64,000 nt of DNA from positions 29,021,301-29,085,300 of the forward strand of contig NC_087066.1 of NCBI RefSeq assembly GCF_963678635.1, in the 5' to 3' direction. Numbering within the stretch: the first letter of the stretch is position 1; each line of letters begins with the position of its first letter. Positions 1-10,928 of the stretch are shown one piece after another. The translations under genes and the position numbers were made by a program. The stretch is from Symsagittifera roscoffensis (taxonomy: Eukaryota; Xenacoelomorpha; Acoela; Convolutidae). The notes beneath the pieces were generated by a model. The model had not been told where the DNA came from. It made no database searches and saw only the letters and a program-made list of their open reading frames with translations.

Positions 1-5
1 ATGAA

Positions 6-150
6 GATGGCAGGTACTAATTAACTCAATCCAGAATAACAGACAGCACCAAGGGCTCTTTTAAACAAACTCAATCAAACTGTTCATCATATGAAATGTA
101 TACAAACGACATTCCCTCTAGCTTAATTAAATTTAAATTGTAATTTAAAA
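6..150 (-). repeat. 3' LTR remnant of the Gypsy element
   Basis: This stretch matches 4212-4340 in several ordered blocks with small indels (GATGGCAGGTACTAATT, then CAAACTCAATCAAAC, then TGTTCATCATATGAA, then an ACGAC/AAGAC block). The end of the LTR is uncertain because the window begins here. Confidence 0.6.
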
Positions 151-400
151 ATTCACAAAACAAAAATTCACTTGAGTTTTAGACCAAAGCTCGACCCTCT
201 ACCGAGCATTTAGTTTTAGATTTAACTTTTTCTCCGGCATCCGAAGGCACGTCCGAATTTCAGTTAGTGTCCCTTTGAAGCGCTCCTCTATCCTTTTTCC
301 CCATTGAAAATGCTGTTAATCATCACTTCTCCGAGTTTCGACACCGCCGTTTTCTTCCTCGTACTTTTTCGCGATCTCGTATCGTCCGAACCATGCGATT

Positions 401-1222
401 TCAGTATGACAGTAACCGCTGTTTTTGAGGTCTTTTCACGTTTTTAATTGCCCTCTTTGCACTCATCTCCGCTCGCCCTTTGTTCACGTTAAAGGAACTC
501 CTCGTTTTCTTTTTAAGTGAAGTTTCGCTTTCGTTCGGGTTCTCAGTAACTTGCTTTTGTCCGTTGGCATGTTTTTTATCCGTTGACACTTTTTCGTCTT
601 TGTTCGTTATCGTCGCCGCGCCGCTAGGGCCTTGTCAGACCTCCTCCGGTTTTTGTCTAGCAGCTATCACGCCGGGAAATTGTAACGGTTCGTACTCGGA
701 GGTCGAATCCTAATCGTCGTCGTCCCTAGCGGTGCGATTTGGACCGTGGCTGGCTTTTAATTTTGGTCACTGTGTCCCTCGATCTAGAGGGGCGATCTTT
801 AGCCAGCTTTCGCCTGATGTCCTCGACCGTCGATGGTTTTAGGTATTTCCCCGTAGGCGACAATTTCAACGCCCGAGTAGTTTTTCCGCAACGCCACTTT
901 TTCTAAGCACAGACCCCTTTTCTGGAATCATGGTCTATTTAGACTCCTTAATAACTTTCCTATTGAACAACTTATGCCTCTGGTTGCAGTCGTTAATCCT
1001 TCAAAACAATACTTCTGGTTGTTTGCTATGTCGGCTCGACTCGCCTCCAATGTTAAAAGACTTAGTACCCTTGAAGCCGCTGGATTCGCTCGCGCACTTG
1101 GCGTCTTGTGTGTCTCCATGCCTAGTGACCAACAGACTATCCGCTAACCTCCGCGGGTGGTTTATTTGCTCCGCCTCATATTCATTGTCCGACCTTTTTT
1201 GTTTCCAGTTGGTTTGTGTCAA
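401..1222 (-). pseudogene. C-terminal tail of Gypsy Pol, broken
   Basis: Several short open stretches on the - strand (1222-1001, 1119-928, 589-401) lie downstream of the integrase. The stretch at 1222-1001 is charged and hydrophilic (starting around NWKQKRSDNEYEAEQINHPR), like the linker and tail after Gypsy integrases. The lower part is rich in Lys and Arg. No catalytic motif is expected or seen. The assignment is by position and composition. Confidence 0.45.
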
Positions 1223-1258
1223 ATGGAATATGCAATCGGCGTGCGGGTTTTTATTATC

Positions 1259-1793
1259 CTAACATGCAGATTTTTGTCGTAACACTTTGTCCCAGTTAAG
1301 GTTTTGGAGCGATGGTTTTTTCAAAAGGTTCCTTAGGACTGTATTGGTTTTCCAACCATGATATGCCTTGAATGGCATGATTTTTAAGGCAGCGGTAGGT
1401 GCAAATTTGAGAGCCCTAATTATGCGTTCTAGCATTGATTCTAGGATCCCATGGACCTTTTCGTTTGCACAAGTTAAAACAAAGTTCATCAAACTACCTA
1501 CAATGCAATCTACCCATCCCGTGGCTCTATGATAGTTCAATGGCGAGTTTATAATTTCAATTTCTTGGTTATTGCACAACGATTTTCATTGGTTTTGATT
1601 TGAACTTGGACCTTTGGTCCATGTAAGTTCTGCTTGGCACGCCATGATGGGATATGTAGTGTTTTAGAGATTTTAGACTTCTGTCATTTTTGTCATTTCT
1701 GTCATTTTTGCTGCATATCTTGGCCGAATCAAAGTTGTATTTGTCTGATTCGTTTGACACGTGATTGGGCTCCAAAAGTCCAATTGTAGGCAT
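1259..1793 (-). pseudogene. Gypsy integrase remnant (core and C-terminal part)
   Basis: Two frames, 1793-1569 and 1579-1259, read as one integrase with a frameshift near 1570. The first holds an HGVPSRTYMDQRSKF segment, which corresponds to the strand around the second catalytic Asp of the D-D-35-E core. The second has the family-like INSPLNYHRATGWVDCIVGSL segment and ends with LKKPSLQNLNWDKVLRQKSA. The Glu of the triad expected in the last third of the core is not obvious. In the family, integrase joins the cDNA ends to host DNA. This copy cannot make an intact protein. Confidence 0.7.
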
Positions 1794-1949
1794 TCTTTCG
1801 GTTCTCTTGGTTTTTATTTTTTTCCGATGTCAACTTTGGCGCATATTGGCTTTAGGTTTCTACCTGCACTAAACAGCGTCGAAAACTCCGCTAGCGCCGG
1901 CAAAAATTTATGCTTTGATACCACGAAGGATTATAACTGCGACAAAGAC

Positions 1950-2700
1950 TTAGAGATCTAACTTATCAATGGGGTCGGTTTTTCTTACTAGGAGGGTGAT
2001 GCCAGAATTTTTTATACGGTGTCCCAAACACTCACATTCTTTCCTTGCAAATTTGCACGCCACCAACGCGATGTGCTCAATTTCGCAACTTTTAGATATA
2101 ATTAAGATTTCATCACTGAAAGCGTTCGCACAGGAAAACTCCGAAAGTATTGCGTCCATGACCGTTGGAATTTAGCAGATATCGTCGTTAATCAAAAAAA
2201 TCTCGTCTTAAAACTGTATGCTACGGTAGAATTGTCCCCCACCAACAAAAATTTACAGTGTCCGCACGCATACGAAAATTCCATCATTGTGAAAAAACAT
2301 CCCCATTTTGCGTTCACTTATTGTTTGCCCCACGATGTCCATTAATTCTTCAATTTTCGGCATTTATCACTTATTTTTTGAACCTGCTTGTTTAATTTCC
2401 TTAATTCCAGTGCTAGCTTAAGAGATTCGTCTCTGATGACAATCAGTGAGAGGAAGTATTTGTCCGAGCACTCTTCCAGTTTATCGATGTGCCCGTGAGT
2501 ATTGATCTCTTCATCTACTTTACCTTGCAGTGTGATAAATTTTTAAGGCGATAAATTTTTCAGAAATTCAGCATGAACTTTATATTTACAAATGCGTCCT
2601 ACCCTATGAAAAGATTATTAATTTTTTTACTGAAAAGTTTCTCCCAGTCATCAAGATCATCTCCCTGTGCATCGGTATCCAGTTGCCCCTGGATCTTTAA
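1950..2700 (-). pseudogene. Gypsy reverse transcriptase remnant
   Basis: The open stretch 2159-1950 contains FSCANAFSDEILIISKS, aligning to the RT palm motif normally ending in two Asp. Here the second is Glu. It then reads ECECLGHRIKNSGITLLVRKTDPI, the usual segment after the palm in Gypsy RT. The rest up to 2700 is interrupted and was placed by order between protease and this block. The active-site change and stops mean the copy is inactive. Confidence 0.65.
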
Positions 2701-2714
2701 AACTCTTTCCTCCG

Positions 2715-2995
2715 CTGGCGCTTGAATCAGCTTCAGTCCCAGTGCCGGCATCAGATCTCTACCCATGATTGCTGGGCGACAGCCTCGATCTCAATGATTG
2801 TCGCCCGGGTCGTCCATCCGTTGGAAAAAAGAACCGCGGTCATTTTCCCTATCAATTTAAAGGGACTGTTCCATAATATCAGAATTGGTCGTTCTTTGGA
2901 TCTATCGGCTGAAGCTGCACACTCTGCTTCCCCAAGGTACGTTTAAAATCTCCAATTGTAAAGATTGATATCGGCGATCCGCTATCAACCTAGGG
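2715..2995 (-). pseudogene. Retroviral-type aspartic protease remnant
   Basis: On the - strand near 2990-2975 the frame reads V-D-S-G-S-P-I-S-I-F, giving the D-S-G active-site triad of retropepsins. About 70 codons further on (near 2770-2722) it reads G-R-S-D-A-G-T-G or M-P-A-L-G-L in alternate frames, the end of the protease fold. At least one frameshift lies between. It would cleave Gag-Pol in an intact element. Confidence 0.6.
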
Positions 2996-3017
2996 TTGAG
3001 TTGAATGTCCATTAACT

Positions 3018-4062
3018 TTAAGCGCTAGTTTTGCACCCGCTACTTCCAGTTCCTCCTCTTTTATCCGCTTGATCATTATAACAAAGTAACTGTTTGAAAA
3101 ATCCGAATCTCATACGTGGGCTACTTCGTTTGGATCGTTTATCCATCCGACGGAGCTTCCGTATTGCGATGTGCTCTCGTCCTGATCCTGGTAAGTCTCT
3201 TCCTCGGTGCCATCCTCGTGAATAAGGCCCACGCATCCTCTTCCAGCGGCTTTTCGGCCTCGACATAAGCGCTTATATGGTCCCTTTTTTTTTTACAAAA
3301 ATTGCGAGTAGCTCGCAATGTGGTCCAATATAAACCCACTCTGGTCGCAATTGAAACATTTACGATCCGGTTCACCACTGTTTCCTACCCTGAGTGGGCT
3401 TCGTCCACCCCGTCGGAAGGGTCGGCAATATCCACCTCGGATTGAGCTCACTGGCTCCGTTTTGGTCTAAAGCTAACCCTTCAATGAAAATTTTGTAAGT
3501 CTTGTCGTACTTGTCCTCTCGTTCATATCATAGCGCGATTCGATAAATCTCGTCTGGAGTTTGGTAGATCGGCAGAGCTCGGTCTGCGCTTCTTTTTTTG
3601 ACATATTCAAGATGAATACGTAACATAATATTATACGTTCCACCGACTCCAGGTCGCACCACGCCGCGAGCCGCTGAGTACGGAGTGAAACAATTCCAAC
3701 GTTTCACCGTCCCTCTGTTTCCTTGACAATAATTGGTTTGTTTCGAACGATTCATTCCTTTTCTTCTTGAAAATAGCATCAAAACTCGTCAAGTACTCTT
3801 GGGTATCTAGTAGTTGCCAAGTCCAGGTGGGTTTTCCGATTTTGGAGTTAATCAAGCCCCCAGGCACAGATATAAATTGGAAATGAGAGTTTGCTCCACC
3901 TCTACGCCGTTTTTCCCATGCACATTCGGCGGCGCCGCAATTTGCGTCGCTGTCAGCATCCTTTCGAAATAAAAATCGGTCGGATTGAATCCTCGCTTCG
4001 GTATTACTTCCATGGTAAAACAAGTAATCCAGTGCTCCCATAACATCTTTTTCTCCGTGCAC
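3018..4062 (-). pseudogene. Gypsy gag remnant
   Basis: The frame 4062-3631 carries a Gag-like helical region: KPTWTWQLLDTQEYLTSFDAI, then KQRDGETLELFHSVLSG, which is typical of the capsid-like domain of Ty3/Gypsy Gag. The overlapping frame 3782-3528 continues with YQTPDEIYRIAL, so a frameshift lies near 3640-3700. Frames at 3378-3139 and 3266-3018 cover the rest and are rich in Lys and Arg, suggesting a nucleocapsid region, though no intact CCHC knuckle was found. The product would form the retroelement particle. This copy is broken. Confidence 0.65.
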
Positions 4063-4211
4063 TTACTTTGCCGAAACGCCGTGATTCCAAGTGGTTTTCA
4101 ACCGTTCCCGCGCCTTATGCTGTTGGTTGCGCCATGTGAAAAATTGGTGCTTCATTCAGAATGTTAATATCTCCGACTGTATTTCAAATCATAACAATTT
4201 TATCTATTTCA

Positions 4212-4345
4212 GATCGAAAGATGGCAGGTACTAATTTACTCAATTCAGAATCCCATCAAACTCAAACTCAATCAAACTTAAACTGTTCATCATATGAAGT
4301 GCTTACATAAGACAGCACTCCTCCATCTACCTTAAAAAACATTTA
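4212..4345 (-). repeat. 5' LTR remnant of the Gypsy element
   Basis: Partner of the stretch at 6-150, in the same orientation and with the same ordered blocks. Immediately to its right the sequence changes to Helentron-like debris. The LTR appears truncated. No convincing primer binding site was seen. Confidence 0.55.
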
Positions 4346-4600
4346 AAAAACTGAGGGCTTTGCCTTGCTTTGAGCAGTCTTTTTCTTACGAATAAGTTAT
4401 TCCATGCTAAAAATATCTCTCTGTACTTTAAATAGCGTGAGGACTTGAGAAGTTTATTTTCAAAAAAAAAAATTTTCCTCAAAGTTTTATCTGTTTTTAT
4501 TTTTCTATTAGTGAAATCGAACACTACGCCAGCCGAAAAGTCGGGTCTTCGTCCTGACACGAGCAGCCTTTTGGTTACGTAAGTTCTTTTTAACAGCATT
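4346..4600. repeat. Degenerate Helentron-like 3' ends
   Basis: Two relics of the family 3' end occur here: GGGCTTTGCCTTGCTTTGAGCAGTC near 4355 (compare the intact GGGCTTCGCCC hairpin followed by GAGCAGTC) and a GGTCTTCGTCCTGACACGAG block near 4540 followed by CAGCCTT. The material between is AT-rich with no coding sense. Confidence 0.4.
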
Positions 4601-4711
4601 GAGAAAATTCAAACTGCTCATTATTGGGCTTAAAATAGAGCCGAATCTTCAGTTATATGAGATTTCGAACCCCTTCGCAAATTCTTAGACCTGGTCCGGG
4701 CCACAGGGTCC

Positions 4712-5196
4712 ATGAAACTCCTCGTAATTGTTTATGTTAGTCGGGTTGACATTCACATGGTAAGTTTCTGTTTTTATTTAAATTGTTTGTGTAACCTTTT
4801 GGTTCAATATTTAGAAATAACTTCAGAGTCAATATTTAGAGTCACTGGCATGCCGGCGTCCTGTTTTTTACCATTCCAAGATTGTGCCCATTGAAACATG
4901 AAATTGTCCCGGCAAAGGATAAAAGAAGACATAAACCACGGACTGGTGAGACCGTTAAGTCTAGGCTACAAATTATAACTTCAAATGATATCAAAGTAAA
5001 AGAGTTGCTATTTCAAAATACCGACTCAAACACGCGAAATAGAACATTTATTTGTTCATGCTTTTTAACCCTAACTCGATATCGACTTCCGATCGAGTTA
5101 GTATTTAAAAATCATGTCAGACGGGGTCGTTTTGAATGCGATTTTCTTTTGTTGCTTGTGTTATTTAAGCTTTCATATGTTGATTACATGTTCTGA
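4712..5196 (+). CDS. Candidate two-exon host gene, unrecognised
   Basis: An ATG at 4712 opens 16 codons that end exactly at a consensus donor (CACATG|GTAAGT, exon end 4759). A possible acceptor AATATTTAG at 4839 leads in the same phase (0) into a frame open from 4840 to the stop at 5196, for a predicted product of about 134 residues. The middle is basic (DKRRHKPRTG) and the end is hydrophobic and Cys-containing. I recognise no domain. The long frame may be chance. An antisense Cys-loop exon lies 475 bases further on. Confidence 0.25.
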
Positions 5197-5670
5197 GAAC
5201 ACATAAAAGAATCTATAGACATGTTATCGTGATCACAGATATTGTTGATAAATTTTTTGATAACGCTCCAAAGAATGCAGAGCAATGGACCAAAAAAAAT
5301 CACTTTGATTACTAAATCATAAGCTATCAAAAGGTGAACGCTTATGGACTCGAACTTGGCGGGTTATTATTTTGGCATAATACCCATATGACAGAAAAAT
5401 TACATCAAATCATTATGCGTGAAGTTGTGCAAAATTGAAGGAACTTCACGGTTAATTCTTTGACTAAACTTCGATTGCTGCATGGCTAACTGCCTGTCTT
5501 TAGATCTGTTTGACCCGACAAAATTAATAGGGCAGATAAAACTTCACGTAAAAATGTTGCTGGACTGATAAATAGAATATATAGAATATTTATTTATATA
5601 TCAATGAACGGTATAGTATCTCATGCATGCGCGGATTTTTCTATTGGGATTGAACAAGTAAACTACTGAC

Positions 5671-5771
5671 TTCCAAAATTGGGTCTAACTCGACCATCAT
5701 AGTTGACCAACAGACTGTCCAAGAAGTACCCATTCACATCTCCCGGACTAACGGTGGGCTCATCGGTCGAC
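5671..5771 (-). CDS. Exon of a Cys-loop ligand-gated ion channel (GABA-A/glycine receptor-like)
   Basis: On the - strand a 101-base exon runs between an acceptor (TGTTTGTTTTAG) and a donor (GGAA|GTCAGT), phase 1 at both ends. It reads ...VNGYFLDSLLVNYDGRVRPN followed by FG. That is the start of the extracellular domain of Cys-loop receptors, where the helix LDxLLxxYDxRxRPxFGG precedes the first beta strands. In known receptors this part follows the signal peptide. The protein would be a pentameric neurotransmitter-gated channel in the plasma membrane. The other exons (beta strands, Cys-loop, four membrane helices) were not found. The next exon should lie at lower coordinates, where a Gypsy element sits, so the gene may be interrupted, a fragment, or have a large intron. 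Confidence 0.6.
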
Positions 5772-6274
5772 CTAAAACAAACAAGTAACAATAAACAAAG
5801 GAAATACCTGAAGTCAAAAAGGTTCAATTTTATTTATAATTCAGGTGGCATGAATAAACAATGAAAAAACTGCATCAAAGATTTCTTCACCAACTTGTCT
5901 ATCTTATTCCACAGTTTTTGTTTGCCTTTTCATAAAATTCATTCAGCAGTTGACATTTTCAGGGATGTAAATAGGACAATAAATTCAAGAAAGAAAAGAA
6001 ACAAATTTCGAAAAAGCAACAAAATTGTGAGATTGAGTGATTGATTAATTGATCCAAGCGACCTTTTGAAGCATAACTTCAAACCATCTGACCTAAATTG
6101 AGTGTTTGCAAGAAATGTAGCAAATATATAGTTTTACTGTTCTAACAGCAATTGAGATTATAAAACAGCTTTTAAAATCTAGCCTTGTTTGTTGTTTGTT
6201 GGATTTATCTATTTCTAATGTTCGCTCTGCTCTTATGATCGATTAACAAGCGAACAAAATTTTATTGTTCCGAC
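5772..6274. other. Intergenic or intronic AT-rich DNA
   Basis: No coding frame, known repeat end or structured RNA was recognised here. If the Cys-loop gene is real, this is its upstream intron on the - strand. Confidence 0.4.
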
Positions 6275-7135
6275 CCATCAACCTAGGGTTGGGAACCCGG
6301 GCTTTAAAAAATTGCTTACTTCCAAATTCACAAAAATAAAAATGCTTGTAATTCAATTTCATACAATATCATTTTAAAAATTGTTTGGAAACAGCATAAT
6401 AATTATTTTTTTTATACAATGATGCTTAATCATAAGTCGTCATTTCACACTCACAAATGAATATCAAGCTTTTAAAACAAAAATTGTATGAAAATAGTCA
6501 AAAAAAATTCTTTATCATGAAATTGTATGATAAACTTTTTTCCCTAAAAGGGAATACAAAAAACTTCTGAGTCTGTTTTGATATTTTGTGTTTTGTTCGA
6601 ACCAATAATCAGAGTTTAATTGATAAACTGTGTTTGGTGATTTGACTCGTAACTATTGTTTTGACTTTAAAACAAAGTTTTATGCCAGAAACATAACTTT
6701 TTGTATCTGGCTACAAGCTTTCAATTCAGTGGTTGAAAAATATCCTTTGTATCTCAAAATATTTAAAAAAGCTCTACACCTGTTAAACAAAACGTTTGTT
6801 TCTGTTTTTTGGATATATCTTGTAAAAAAGTCATAAGTGAACACAGAAGTAGTTTGCGATAAATTTTTGTATTTTTTTTGGAAAATGCATAGTATTTAGT
6901 TCTTATATATGAAAATTGTCTAATAAAAATTTTTTGATCACATTTTTTTCTCGGTGCCACAGTTGCTCTCATGTAGCAAAGGTGCCACAACTTTATATTA
7001 ATGATTTTCAATAATCAATTTTTGATGGAAAGTCCTTATCATACAATTTACTTCCACGGTAATTATAAGCATTTTTCCATTGACTCCAAAATTGAAATTG
7101 TATGATAGGCTTGTTGCTTGTAGGGGCCGCAATCC
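6275..7135. repeat. Possible MITE, AACCCGGG family
   Basis: It starts with CCTAGGGTTGGGAACCCGGG (6283-6302) and ends near 7120-7140 with the inverted-type block AATCCGGGAAC. It contains scattered AATTGTATGA and TCATACAAT words in both directions. The same ends and words bound the repeat at 34342-35120. Boundaries and target duplication are not certain. Confidence 0.35.
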
Positions 7136-7199
7136 GGGAACTATTGCGTATGTTTGGGCGTTTTCTCACGCGTAAAATCATATATCCCAATGATTGCAT

Positions 7200-7405
7200 G
7201 TTAGTAACTGGGTGAGCATCACTTTTAACATTTTTTGATCGGTTTTCAATAAAAATGAAAAATTGTCTGATTGTCGAGAACAACAATCGAAAGATTTAAA
7301 AAACATCCGCCAAAAATGGCTTGTTAAAAAGTCGAAATTTGTCTGAAGAAAAAAACCCCGAGCACAAATATTCCGTTGTTTTCGTGACGAAAGTCGGAAC
7401 AATAA
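7200..7405 (-). mobile_element. 5' end of a Helentron-like element, truncated
   Basis: On the - strand it begins at 7405 with TTGTTCCGACTTTCGTCACG, followed by the family block GAATATTTGTGCTCGGGG and the TCTTCAGACAAATTTCGACT segment, then decays toward 7200. The 3' hairpin end is missing. Confidence 0.65.
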
Positions 7406-9420
7406 TTTATTCTAGAGTGTAGAGAATTAGGAAAAGTTGACTATGCTAAGACAGGCGTAAGAACCTTTCATAGAACTTTTGCGAATTGCAGAAACCATAA
7501 ATCTCATATGTGCTAAAATGCATGATACAACCTGGCACAATTTTTTGCTGCTTGGCTACTTTCTATAATATCCGCAACTTTGCGCCACGATTATTCATTC
7601 TCGGGATCTGGCGAGACTTCTAGTATATTTTTTACATCCTTTTGCGACTTCATGCTGCAGTTTTAGTACCTTCACAAAAAGCACATTTAAGCAGTTCTGA
7701 TTTAAAATGTACAGTAAAAAGCGAACAAAATTTGAATCTTCAAACGCGTTTTCCTCAAACTGCTCAGACAAAAAGTGAAGGAAATATCAGGATGCAATTT
7801 GTTTTGCAAGTTCGGCCAAAAAATGCGAATCCGCCAAAAATGGCATTTTCTAAAACTTAATTCAAAATTTCAATTTAATTTTGCGCATAGGAGAACTTAC
7901 CATTCCAGAATTTTTTTGGCTTCTGTACTATAAGTATCCGTTAAACCTTAAGTAAGAAGTTAATCGTAATTTTTGATAAACTAAAAAACCAAAATGACCC
8001 ACTTTCAGGTTAAATATTTTGTTCCGAATTTCGCAATATATAAGTTGCACCATTGCTACAATTAAATTTTTTGTCGACAGAACGTTTCAGTATTAAAGTT
8101 TCATGATAATCTAACTCTTAACCATCAGAGTTTTTTCTGCGCAAACAGAGTCATGGAATGTTTTCAGGACAAACTTCAGGTCAATGTATCTATTACCGTG
8201 TTTTTGGTTGTACTTAAAATACCTCCATGTTATGCGTCCTTTTAGTTTATTTCAGAACATTTGATACCAATCAAAGGTAGATTGAACCTTTCGATCAAAA
8301 GCTTAAGGTGGGATTTAAGTAAGCGTTAAGTAAGTTTCCGATCAAGCCCAAATACCCGTGCAACATACAATGAAATCAAACACACCGATAAAAACTGTCT
8401 TTCTTCGCGGAGCCCAGAATCGTGTTTAAATTTTCAGCCAAATTAAGTTTATCACACGCGAAATTGAATTCATATAGCCCCGAATTTAAACACAACCTTT
8501 AATTTCGTCTTCATTTGAAAGCATGTGTTTTTATTTAGACTGGCATTGAGAAATTGAATGGCTCTGGGAATTTATTTCCCTGATTTAGAAAATAAAACAA
8601 AAATAAGAAGAAGCGGTTAATTAAATCAATGTGAAGAACTTTTGTTTTTAAACAAGAGACCGAAAATTAAATAAAATTTCTTATAATTTATACTTCAACT
8701 CCTTGATGCGTATGACTGCACGTTTTTCCAGATTAATTCAACTTATCCCGGCGCTTGCTTCCAAATCAAGAATCGTTTGTTTAGTTGTATAGTTATAATG
8801 TTACGGTTCAAAAAGTTTGAAATTGGACTTTGGCTTTGGTATTGTTTTGGGTTTCTGTGTGAATGAGTTTTGAAAGAAACAGGAAACAATCAAAAACTAT
8901 CGACCTTTTTGAGGATAAGTCATGTACTTTTTCAATATAAAAGAAATGATAGATTTCACGAGTAATCACTTCTCAAAATTAGACCAGTTACTTGCCGTTT
9001 CATACAATGAGCCCATCTGATCATGGATAATTTTTTTCTGTAACGTCTAAATTGAAACAATTTTCAGCGTTTCTGAGAAAATAATTCTATGATTGAGTGA
9101 CAATTTATTTCCAATTAGTTCAAAGAATGTCGCGTAAATAATTCGACTAACCATTCAGGAGCCAATCTGCAATTTTTTAAGGGGAAAAAATTTAGAGGGT
9201 ATTTGCTGGCAAAACCTAATTTCTACGGTTTTCCAAGATTTTCAAAATTTTTCTGCTCAGAGTAGTTTTTTCCTCGAGACAATTATCAACTGTTAACTTG
9301 CCAATTTTGACAATGATTTCTAAAAGAGGCTGGAAAAATTTGGTGCAACTCTCTCACCAAATATTTAAACTGCGATCAATGTTTGCTGCAAAGTTACGGC
9401 GCTTTGAGACATCAAGACCG
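7406..9420. other. Gene-poor AT-rich stretch
   Basis: About 2 kb with no recognised gene or repeat end. A 72-codon open frame at 7642-7860 has no domain resemblance and no splice context, so I treat it as chance. Confidence 0.5.
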
Positions 9421-9425
9421 CTCGT

Positions 9426-9832
9426 ATATCAGGGCAAAGCCCTTAATGTTCCGACTGCCTCTTAATCCATATCAAATAGCTTTTTTTTGGAAAAGCAAAT
9501 ATGGAACAACTATAAATTTTGGACAAATTCAGAGGTCGCACGAAAATTGAGTCGCGAGACATTTGAGTCGCACGAAAATTATACGACCGATTAGCTAGCG
9601 TCAATTTAATAGCATAAATTAGCCCAAATTATGGCGAAATTTGAAACTTTCAAATTTTTTGCCAGAACAATCGGATGTGAATAATTTTTTTATTTGATTT
9701 TAGATGGTCAATATTTTCACTGGAGTATGAAAATTTGTCCTCAAAAACTATTTTTTTTTTGACCGCAAAAGACTGACTGAGTAAAAAACCCTACCAAACA
9801 AATATTTCGTTTTTATCGAAAATCGGAACAAT
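9426..9832 (-). mobile_element. Old Helentron-like copy
   Basis: On the - strand the 5' end is a worn TTGTTCCGATTTTCG near 9832. The 3' end at about 9426-9465 keeps GGCAGTCGGAACATTAAGGG, a weakened hairpin GGGCTTTGCCC, and GAGCGGTCTTG. The middle is strongly diverged. Confidence 0.5.
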
Positions 9833-10883
9833 TAATTTACCAGTTTGATTTTAACGTGTGTTATACGTGGCAAATAACCCGTCTCTGAAATCAATTCGAT
9901 TAGAATTGAGGAAAGCCAATGGGTCCAAAAAACACGGACTAAAATGAAAAAGTAAATTTTCCATCTTGGCAGTTTTTGATTTTATTTGATTTTGTGTATT
10001 TTTATACAATTGCTAGACTATTACAACAATACTTCAATTATATCTGAAATGAATTAGTTAGCTGTTAACGCTTTGATTTTTTTCAATTTGTAATTTTCTG
10101 TTGATGTCATCGCTTCATGAACATCAAAGACCGTTGTATAGGGCTGGTGAAAAGTCAAAACTTGTCGGAAGAAAATTACCACGACGAGCTCAAACTTTCC
10201 GTCTTTTTTTTCAAAAGTGAAAACAACATGATTGATCGTGTCAGAGCAAAACAATAATTTTTGCTACCGCGCTTCAATTTCTATAGCAATTTATGACGAA
10301 ATGAGATAGCAAACTCCAATTTATAGCATCTTGTAACGAATATTTTCAAAAAAAAGTCACAAATATTTTACAGTTGATTAAAAAACGATCAATTTATGAA
10401 TAGCAGGAGATTACTGCCAGCAACTTGACAAAAAAAAATTGACACGAAAAAATTATGTGGCCCATTTTTTAACCAATTCTTAGTTCAAAAATTTGTAATA
10501 ACGAATTTTGAGAGAGGCAACCATATCAATCCGAGGTAAAAAAAAATTATGATCTGTTTGATGTAATGCTTTTTTAAATGAACTGGTATAAACTTTAAAA
10601 TTAAATATTAAACGTTTGTAATCGACTCATTCAATTTGAAACAAAGTTTCATTAATTCTGGAACTAGCATTCCCCAAGTAACTTTCTTTCCAACTTTCTG
10701 TCTGGGCTTCAAGTAACTTTCAAAATTCATTTGAGGCAGGAATTTTGATTACTTCAAATTCTAATAGATTGCTAGCTGACGCTAAATATTACACTTTGAT
10801 ACATGTTGAGTTGAAAACCATGAAAACAAAAACATAGTCTATCATTTTGTTTCAATCAAAATCTTTTTCAACGTGACCTTAGA
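9833..10883. other. Gene-poor AT-rich stretch
   Basis: No recognised gene. Around 10140-10256 there is a very faint Helentron 5'-end resemblance (AAGTCAAAACTTGTCGGAAG and a GACGAGCTC block), too weak to call. Confidence 0.4.
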
Positions 10884-10928
10884 GTACAGTCAGAACGTTC
10901 AAAGCTTTCCCTGATACCAGCAGTCTTG
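10884..10928 (+). repeat. Helentron-like 3' end fragment
   Basis: Reads CAGTCAGAACGTTCAAAGC, then CCCTGATACCAGCAGTCTTG, matching the last ~45 bases of the family. The hairpin is degraded. Confidence 0.5.

Larger units (their letters stand above)
1..4345 (-). mobile_element. Decayed Ty3/Gypsy-type LTR retrotransposon
   Basis: Reading the - strand from 4345 down to 1 gives the canonical Gypsy order: LTR piece, gag, aspartic protease (DSG motif), reverse transcriptase, integrase, then a C-terminal tail and a second LTR piece. All reading frames are broken by shifts and stops, so the copy is dead. The two flanking pieces (about 6-150 and 4212-4340) share blocks such as GATGGCAGGTACTAATT and CTGTTCATCATATGAA in the same order, as expected of LTRs. 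Protease-RT-INT order excludes Copia. The left end may run off the window. Assignment to Ty3/Gypsy rests on domain order and on family-like blocks in integrase and RT. Confidence 0.8.

Noticed and set aside
480-1262. + strand open frames over the Gypsy tail
   Set aside because: They are antisense shadows of the retroelement Pol region and show no domain.
4790-4870. Possible second Cys-loop exon on the - strand (AGMPVTLNIDSEV)
   Set aside because: Resembles a beta strand of the receptor, but the phase does not fit the 5671-5771 exon and a stop follows within a few codons.
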